This document shows positions 6,086 to 10,213 of a stretch of 10,213 nt of DNA, one piece after another. Numbering within the stretch: the first letter of the stretch is position 1; each line of letters begins with the position of its first letter. The translations under genes and the position numbers were made by a program. Source of the DNA: an uncultured Flavobacterium sp. (GTDB lineage: Bacteria > Bacteroidota > Bacteroidia > Flavobacteriales > Flavobacteriaceae); assembly GCA_946480635.1 (NCBI GenBank), contig CAMLKV010000045.1, positions 1 to 10,213 of the forward strand, given 5' to 3'. Below the pieces are notes generated by a model. It did no database searches, was not told where the DNA came from, and saw only the letters and a program-made list of their open reading frames with translations.

Positions 6086-7411
6086 TTAGTTTTGAGCTTT
6101 ATCTTTAGCAGGGATGTAATCTAAAATTAATCTTTGGTTTGAGTTTAGATATTTTTTTGCAACATCACGAATTTCTTCACGTGTGATTGAGCGATACATA
6201 TCTGCTTCTGTATTAATTAAATTCACATCACCATATAATAGGTAGAATGAAGCAAGATTTTCTGCAATCCCTTCAACATTAGCTACACTACTTACAAATT
6301 GATTTTCATATTTGTTTTGTAATTTTTGAAAGTCTTTTTCAGAAATTAATTCTGTCTGAATTTTTGCAATCTCTTCGTCAATTTCTTTCAACAATCCTTC
6401 TGTAGTATTAGCCCCCATTGGTAAACCATATAATATATAAGTACCATAATCTTCTTGAGAAAAACTTAAAGCTCCAATTTGTAAAGCCATTTTCTTGTCG
6501 TCAACAATTTTTTTGTACAACTTAGAACTTTTTCCATCACTTAAATAAGTAGAAATCATATCTAAAACTCTAGCATCACGAGTTTTCATCGATGGTGTTC
6601 TATACGAAGCAACCAACATAGGAATTTGAATGTTTGGATCTTGATAAGTAGCTTTTATTGTTTCAGTAATTGGATCTTCTACAAAAGTTTCTCTTTTGAT
6701 ATCAGCTCCTTTTTTAATTGGCCCAAAATATTGATTGATCCATTTTGATGCATTCGCAAATTCAAAATCACCTGCCACCACAAGAACTGCATTGTTAGGT
6801 ACATAGAATTTTGCATTAAAATCTTGGAATTCTTTTAAAGTTGCTGCGTCTAAATGTTCCATAGAACCAATAGTTGCCCAACGATAAGGATGTTTTTTGA
6901 AAATATTCTTTTTAACTTCAGCTAAAATATTTCCATAAGGTTGATTATCTACTCGAAGTCTTTTTTCTTCTTTAACAACTTCATTTTGAGTATCAACTCC
7001 AACTTGATTAATTACTGGATGCATTAATCTTTCTGATTCCATCCACAAACCAAGTTCCAAATTATTTGATGGGAAAACTTCATAATAATATGTTCTATCA
7101 TCAGTGGTATTCGCATTGTTTGTTCCTCCATTTGATGAAACCATTTTCATCCATTCCCCTCTGCCAATGTTCTTAGTCCCTTCAAACAATAAATGTTCAA
7201 AAAAGTGTGCAAATCCTGTACGATTAGGGTTTTCATCTTTTGCTCCAACATGATACATTACCGATGTAATTACCACTGGTGCCGATTTATCCTGATGCAA
7301 AATTACATGCAATCCGTTGTCAAGTGTGTACTCTTGAAACTCTACTTTTTGCGCCATTGCTGTACCTCCTAAAAGAAATAGTGAACCTAACGCCATTAAT
7401 GATCTTTTCAT
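6086..7411 (-). CDS. M16 family zinc metallopeptidase, catalytic subunit
   Basis: A 441-residue exported peptidase. Residues 1-20 are a signal peptide ending GTAMAQ. The inverted zinc motif HFFEH is at 69-73 (zinc ligands His69 and His73, catalytic Glu72). The third ligand is Glu149 in NEVVKEEKR, 76 residues on, which is the normal spacing. The second half-domain contains LSDGKSSKLYKKI and YILYGLPMG. The length fits a two-half M16B chain. Members cleave peptides or misfolded proteins inside a closed chamber, often with a zinc-less partner, and the next gene (4 nt downstream) is such a partner. The start is the ATG at 7409-7411, directly before the signal peptide. It is transcribed divergently from rplU. 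Confidence 0.93.
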   Translation of the reverse strand: MKRSLMALGSLFLLGGTAMAQKVEFQEYTLDNGLHVILHQDKSAPVVITSVMYHVGAKDENPNRTGFAHFFEHLLFEGTKNIGRGEWMKMVSSNGGTNNANTTDDRTYYYEVFPSNNLELGLWMESERLMHPVINQVGVDTQNEVVKEEKRLRVDNQPYGNILAEVKKNIFKKHPYRWATIGSMEHLDAATLKEFQDFNAKFYVPNNAVLVVAGDFEFANASKWINQYFGPIKKGADIKRETFVEDPITETIKATYQDPNIQIPMLVASYRTPSMKTRDARVLDMISTYLSDGKSSKLYKKIVDDKKMALQIGALSFSQEDYGTYILYGLPMGANTTEGLLKEIDEEIAKIQTELISEKDFQKLQNKYENQFVSSVANVEGIAENLASFYLLYGDVNLINTEADMYRSITREEIRDVAKKYLNSNQRLILDYIPAKDKAQN

Positions 7412-7466
7412 AAAAATTAATAAATAGTTTTGTTTTTTAGTCTATTACATTCCAAAAATGTTACAT

Positions 7467-7474
7467 CAAAAATA
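7467..7474 (-). promoter_or_regulatory. Candidate -7 element for the M16 operon
   Basis: TATTTTTG on the minus strand matches TAnnTTTG about 55 nt upstream of the M16 ATG. No TTG lies at the expected distance upstream, so support is partial. Nothing else in 7412-7533 stands out beyond AT-rich sequence. Confidence 0.35.
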
Positions 7475-7533
7475 ACTTTTTTAATCGTTTACATCTATAA
7501 ATTTAACAAAAGTCTATTTTTTTAAAAGCTAAC

Positions 7534-7563
7534 TTGTTGGTTTCATAAATAGTTGTATATTTG
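7534..7563 (+). promoter_or_regulatory. rplU-rpmA promoter
   Basis: TTG (7534-7536), a 19-nt spacer and TATATTTG (7556-7563) form a full match to the Bacteroidota promoter consensus at the optimal spacing. Transcription should begin near 7570, leaving a leader of about 26 nt that is A/T-rich and too short for a structured ribosomal-protein leader. A second TTG at 7537-7539 would leave a spacer of 16. Confidence 0.85.
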
Positions 7564-7595
7564 CACACTTAAAATTTTAATTAAACATCATTGTT

Positions 7596-8024
7596 ATGTA
7601 CGCAATCGTAGAGATAGCAGGGCAACAATTTAAAGTAAGCAAAGACTTAAAGGTTTATGTTCACCGTTTGGCTAATGAAGAAGGATCAAAAGTTTCTTTT
7701 GACAAAGTTCTTTTATTAGACGATAACGGAAACGTAACTTTAGGCGCCCCAGCTATAGAAGGTGCTTCAGTAGAAGCTAAAGTGTTACAACACTTAAAAG
7801 GTGATAAAGTAATTGTTTTCAAAAAGAAAAGAAGAAAAGGTTACAAAAAGAGAAACGGTCATAGACAGTATCTTACACAAATTTTAGTTGAAGGAATTTC
7901 TGCAACAGGCGCTAAAAAAGCTGCTCCTAAAAAAGAAGCTGCTCCTAAAGCTGAAGTAGCAACAGAAGAAGCTGCTCCTAAAAAGAAAGCAACTAAAGCT
8001 AAAAAAGAAGATACTAACGAATAA
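7596..8024 (+). CDS. rplU: 50S ribosomal protein L21
   Basis: The 142-residue product is a structural protein of the large ribosomal subunit that binds 23S rRNA. The N-terminal MYAIVEIAGQQFKV is the L21 signature, and the basic KKKRRKGYKKRNGHRQ segment at about 76-91 is the conserved rRNA-binding region. L21 proper ends near residue 105. About 37 further residues form an Ala/Lys/Glu/Pro tail with three AAPK units (GCTGCTCCT at 7920, 7938 and 7971), probably disordered. Many L21 proteins end near residue 103, so the tail is a lineage-type extension. Translation starts at ATG 7596-7598 after an A/T-rich leader with no Shine-Dalgarno sequence. rpmA follows after 25 nt, the usual rplU-rpmA order. 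Confidence 0.98.
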   Translation: MYAIVEIAGQQFKVSKDLKVYVHRLANEEGSKVSFDKVLLLDDNGNVTLGAPAIEGASVEAKVLQHLKGDKVIVFKKKRRKGYKKRNGHRQYLTQILVEGISATGAKKAAPKKEAAPKAEVATEEAAPKKKATKAKKEDTNE

Positions 8025-8049
8025 TATTAACTTATAAAACCAATACATC

Positions 8050-8310
8050 ATGGCTCACAAGAAAGGTGTCGGTAGTTCGAAGAATGGTAGAGAATCAGAA
8101 TCGAAACGTTTAGGTGTTAAGATTTTTGGTGGACAAGCTGCAATTGCTGGTAATATCATTGTAAGACAAAGAGGTTCTAAACACAATCCAGGTGAAAATG
8201 TTTACATGGGTAAAGATCACACTTTACATGCTAAAGTTGACGGTGTTGTGAAATTCCAGAAAAAAGGTGAAAACAAATCTTTTGTTTCTGTAGTTCCATT
8301 TGAAGCTTAG
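8050..8310 (+). CDS. rpmA: 50S ribosomal protein L27
   Basis: The 86-residue product is a large-subunit protein whose N-terminus reaches the peptidyl-transferase centre. [16 protein letters not shown] at the start and the [16 protein letters not shown] and [15 protein letters not shown] blocks are family hallmarks. The N-terminus starts directly at AHKKG, so it has no cleavable leader of the kind known in Firmicutes. It is co-transcribed with rplU and ends 21 nt before a strong terminator. Confidence 0.98.
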   Translation: MAHKKGVGSSKNGRESESKRLGVKIFGGQAAIAGNIIVRQRGSKHNPGENVYMGKDHTLHAKVDGVVKFQKKGENKSFVSVVPFEA

Positions 8311-8331
8311 TCTTTAAGAAACTTAAAGTAT

Positions 8332-8364
8332 AAAGCGTTCGCATTGCGAGCGCTTTCTTTTTTT
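8332..8364 (+). terminator. Rho-independent terminator of rplU-rpmA
   Basis: AAAGCGTTCGC (8332-8342) pairs with GCGAGCGCTTT (8346-8356) with one G-U pair and an ATT loop, followed by C and seven T (8358-8364). The loop and the first base of the right arm also form the TTG of the next promoter. Confidence 0.93.
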
Positions 8365-8373
8365 ATACCTTTG
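8344..8373 (+). promoter_or_regulatory. Promoter of the queD-family gene, nested in the rpmA terminator
   Basis: TTG (8344-8346), a spacer of exactly 19 nt and TACCTTTG (8366-8373) match the Bacteroidota consensus in full. The -33 TTG falls in the loop of the preceding terminator hairpin, and the spacer contains its right arm and T run. The predicted start near 8380 leaves about 10 nt before the ATG at 8391. Confidence 0.75.
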
Positions 8374-8390
8374 CAACAAGTATTTATATC

Positions 8391-8843
8391 ATGAGTAAAA
8401 TTCGAATTACAAAGCAATTTAATTTTGAAACCGGACATGCACTATTTGGTTATGACGGAAAATGTAAAAACGTTCACGGTCATAGTTACAAACTTTCGGT
8501 TACTGTGATTGGAACACCAATTACAGACAGAAATAATGTAAAATATGGTATGGTAATCGATTTTTCTGATTTAAAGAAAATTGTAAAAGAAGACATTGTA
8601 GACATTTTTGATCACGCTACAGTATTCAATGCTACAACTCCACATATTGAGCTTGCAAACGAGCTTAAAGATCGTGGACACCATGTTATTTTAGTAGATT
8701 ATCAACCCACTAGTGAAAACATGGTCATTGATTTTGCAGCAAAGATTAAAAAACGCTTACCAGAGAGTGTGCAACTACATTCCTTACGACTACAAGAAAC
8801 TGAAACCTCATTTGCCGAATGGTATGCTGAGGATAATAAATAA
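8391..8843 (+). CDS. queD: 6-carboxytetrahydropterin synthase / 6-pyruvoyl-tetrahydropterin synthase family
   Basis: A 150-residue cytoplasmic enzyme of the QueD/PTPS family, which converts dihydroneopterin triphosphate to 6-carboxytetrahydropterin (queuosine precursor pathway) or 6-pyruvoyl-tetrahydropterin. Zinc ligands are His16 in FETGHALFG and His29 and His31 in CKNVHGHSY. Catalytic Cys25 precedes them in the CxxxHGH motif. DHATVFN at 74-80 carries the Asp74/His75 pair, PTSENM at 106-111 and the late Glu136 in LQETETS complete the pterin pocket. The QueD assignment over PTPS rests on lineage and CxxxHGH only; no other queuosine gene is in the window. The gene stands alone between its own promoter and a bidirectional terminator whose A-tract includes its stop codon. 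Confidence 0.88.
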   Translation: MSKIRITKQFNFETGHALFGYDGKCKNVHGHSYKLSVTVIGTPITDRNNVKYGMVIDFSDLKKIVKEDIVDIFDHATVFNATTPHIELANELKDRGHHVILVDYQPTSENMVIDFAAKIKKRLPESVQLHSLRLQETETSFAEWYAEDNK

Positions 8844-8874
8844 AAAAAGCCTGTTGTCTCAACAGGCTTTTTTT
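8842..8874. terminator. Bidirectional terminator between queD and nuoN
   Basis: A perfect 15-bp inverted repeat, seven A plus GCCTGTTG (8842-8856) against CAACAGGC plus seven T (8860-8874), encloses a TCT loop. It provides a GC-rich stem with a T run on both strands, so it can stop queD and convergent nuoN. The last two bases of the queD stop codon are the first bases of the repeat, while nuoN stops 19 nt away. Confidence 0.95.
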
Positions 8875-8893
8875 ATTTATATCGTTAAAGTAT

Positions 8894-10213
8894 TTACCCT
8901 AACAAATTATACACTACACTTGGAAACAAACCTAAAGCTATATTAACAACCAAGGCTAATACAGCTACAAATTGGTACACAAAAGGCACCTTGGGTAGCT
9001 CATTTGAACCTTCTTTTGTATACATAGCCAATATTATTTTAAAATAATAGCCAACACTAATAATAGAACTTACAATCGCTACCACAACTAGAACTAGCCA
9101 TCCTGTATGCATCACTAGGTTTAAAAGGAAAAATTTAGCAAAGAAACCTGAAAGAATTGGAATTCCAGCCATTGATAATAATGAAGCTGTTAAAACCGCA
9201 GCCAAAATAGGATGTGATTTACCAAACCCGTTAAACAAATCTATAGTCTCATTATCTTTTCCTTTAGTAACATATAATACAACTGCAAAGAAAGCTATAC
9301 CTGCAATGGCATAAGCCGCCGCATAATACAATAAAACACCCGCAGAATTATTAGCTACTAACAACACCATTAGCATAAAACCGGCATGTGAAATACCAGA
9401 AAAAGCAAACATACGCTTAACATTGTTTTGGCGTAATGCCATAATATTTCCAACAATCATTGAGGCAATAGCAACACAAACAATTATTAATTGAAACGAA
9501 TACGTTTGAGCTGGAATCATTAAAACCACAATTTTATATAAAGCAGCCATGGCAACAATTTTTGCCAAAGTACTCATGGTAGCCGTAGTTAAAGCAGGAG
9601 ATCCTTCATAAACATCAGGCGCCCAAAAATGGAAAGGCACTGTCGCTATTTTAAATAACATTCCAATTACCAAAAAAGCAATTCCAATAAAATACCATTG
9701 AGGGTAGTTCATAGTGTGTGTAATTTGGAACATAGTCATTAAATCAAAACTCCCTGTTGCACCATACAACAAGCAAATTCCAAAAAGTATAATTCCAGAA
9801 GCAAACGATCCCATTAAAAAGTACTTCATACCTGCTTCATTACTTCTTAAGTTTAAACGATTACTAGCCGCTAATACATATAGAGAAATTGATAAAATCT
9901 CAATTCCTAAGAAAAACATTGACAAGTTACCAAACGACACCATTGCCACAGCGCCAGCTAAAAGAAAAACTTTTATAGCTACATAATCAGAGATTTTAGT
10001 GGCTTGATCTTTATAAAACTCATGGCCTAACGCAATCAAAAATATAGTTATTATAATGAACAAGCTTGTAAATGCTACAGAAAACTTGTCCACAAACATC
10101 ATATTGTTATAGAAAGCTCCTAAGTGATTATATGGTGAAATATTATATCCTAAAATAGCCAAAAGGCCAATTATAGTAACTGGCACGATTGCTTTTCTAC
10201 CATTAAAAATTTC
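8894..10213 (-). CDS. nuoN: NADH-quinone oxidoreductase subunit N, N-terminus missing
   Basis: A proton-pumping, antiporter-like membrane subunit of respiratory complex I in the inner membrane. 439 residues are visible; the frame runs off the right edge (reading EIFNGRKAIVPV inward), and roughly the first 20 residues are missing. The chain is a succession of hydrophobic helices. Key proton-channel residues sit in their known places: Glu105 in FLGIEILS, Lys188 in MLFKIATVPFHFWAPDVY, His195 in the same block, Lys218 in STLAKIV, and a later Lys in SGFFAKFF. The spacing of these residues matches E. coli NuoN Glu133, Lys217, His224 and Lys247. A GTG at 10186 is not the start, because the frame continues upstream. 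It is presumably the last gene of a nuo operon lying to the right. Confidence 0.96.
   Translation of the reverse strand, partial: EIFNGRKAIVPVTIIGLLAILGYNISPYNHLGAFYNNMMFVDKFSVAFTSLFIIITIFLIALGHEFYKDQATKISDYVAIKVFLLAGAVAMVSFGNLSMFFLGIEILSISLYVLAASNRLNLRSNEAGMKYFLMGSFASGIILFGICLLYGATGSFDLMTMFQITHTMNYPQWYFIGIAFLVIGMLFKIATVPFHFWAPDVYEGSPALTTATMSTLAKIVAMAALYKIVVLMIPAQTYSFQLIIVCVAIASMIVGNIMALRQNNVKRMFAFSGISHAGFMLMVLLVANNSAGVLLYYAAAYAIAGIAFFAVVLYVTKGKDNETIDLFNGFGKSHPILAAVLTASLLSMAGIPILSGFFAKFFLLNLVMHTGWLVLVVVAIVSSIISVGYYFKIILAMYTKEGSNELPKVPFVYQFVAVLALVVNIALGLFPSVVYNLLG

Noticed and set aside
7564..7595. Structured autoregulatory leader for rplU-rpmA
   Set aside because: The predicted leader is only about 26 nt, A/T-rich and without a convincing hairpin.
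7918..8021. Frameshift or foreign sequence at the end of rplU
   Set aside because: The Ala/Lys/Glu/Pro tail is in frame with three similar AAPK units and looks like an ordinary basic extension of L21.

Overview
The window looks like a piece of chromosome from a member of the Flavobacteriaceae (Bacteroidota), most likely Flavobacterium or a close relative. The DNA is AT-rich and there are no Shine-Dalgarno leaders. Several promoters fit the Bacteroidota pattern TTG-N19-TAnnTTTG, and the gene families (paired M16 peptidases with a lipid-binding-like C-terminal domain, a repeat protein with the NPxHGQPGHRCDI motif) are ones I associate with flavobacteria. The genus assignment is inference. Most of the window is housekeeping; I see no phage, IS element, CRISPR array or defence locus.

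Layout. Positions 1-537 (+) are the 3' part of a repeat protein with three copies of a His/Cys motif, closed by a terminator. Positions 589-759 (-) encode a 56-residue single-span membrane protein. Positions 868-3933 are a minus-strand cluster transcribed tatD-family nuclease, acyltransferase, type I asparaginase, tRNA-Ser(GGA). The last two genes before the tRNA overlap by 17 bp, and the tRNA starts 2 nt after the asparaginase stop codon, so it is probably released from a long mRNA. Positions 4039-7411 (-) are an M16 pair: a catalytic peptidase with HFFEH, followed 4 nt later by a partner that lacks the zinc motif and carries an extra C-terminal domain. The partner is split by two frameshifts that restore the original frame, so it is either freshly broken or misread.

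From 7534 rightwards the plus strand carries rplU-rpmA (ribosomal proteins L21 and L27) from a clear promoter, then a terminator whose hairpin loop also supplies the -33 TTG of the next promoter. That promoter drives a QueD/PTPS-family gene on a leader of only about 10 nt. A perfect 15-bp bidirectional terminator separates it from nuoN (complex I subunit N), which converges from the right edge and is cut by it.

The most interesting items are the His/Cys repeat protein, the doubly frameshifted M16 partner, the mRNA-embedded tRNA and the overlapping terminator/promoter at 8332-8373. None of these amounts to a demonstrated new system; the repeat protein is the best candidate for unknown biology.
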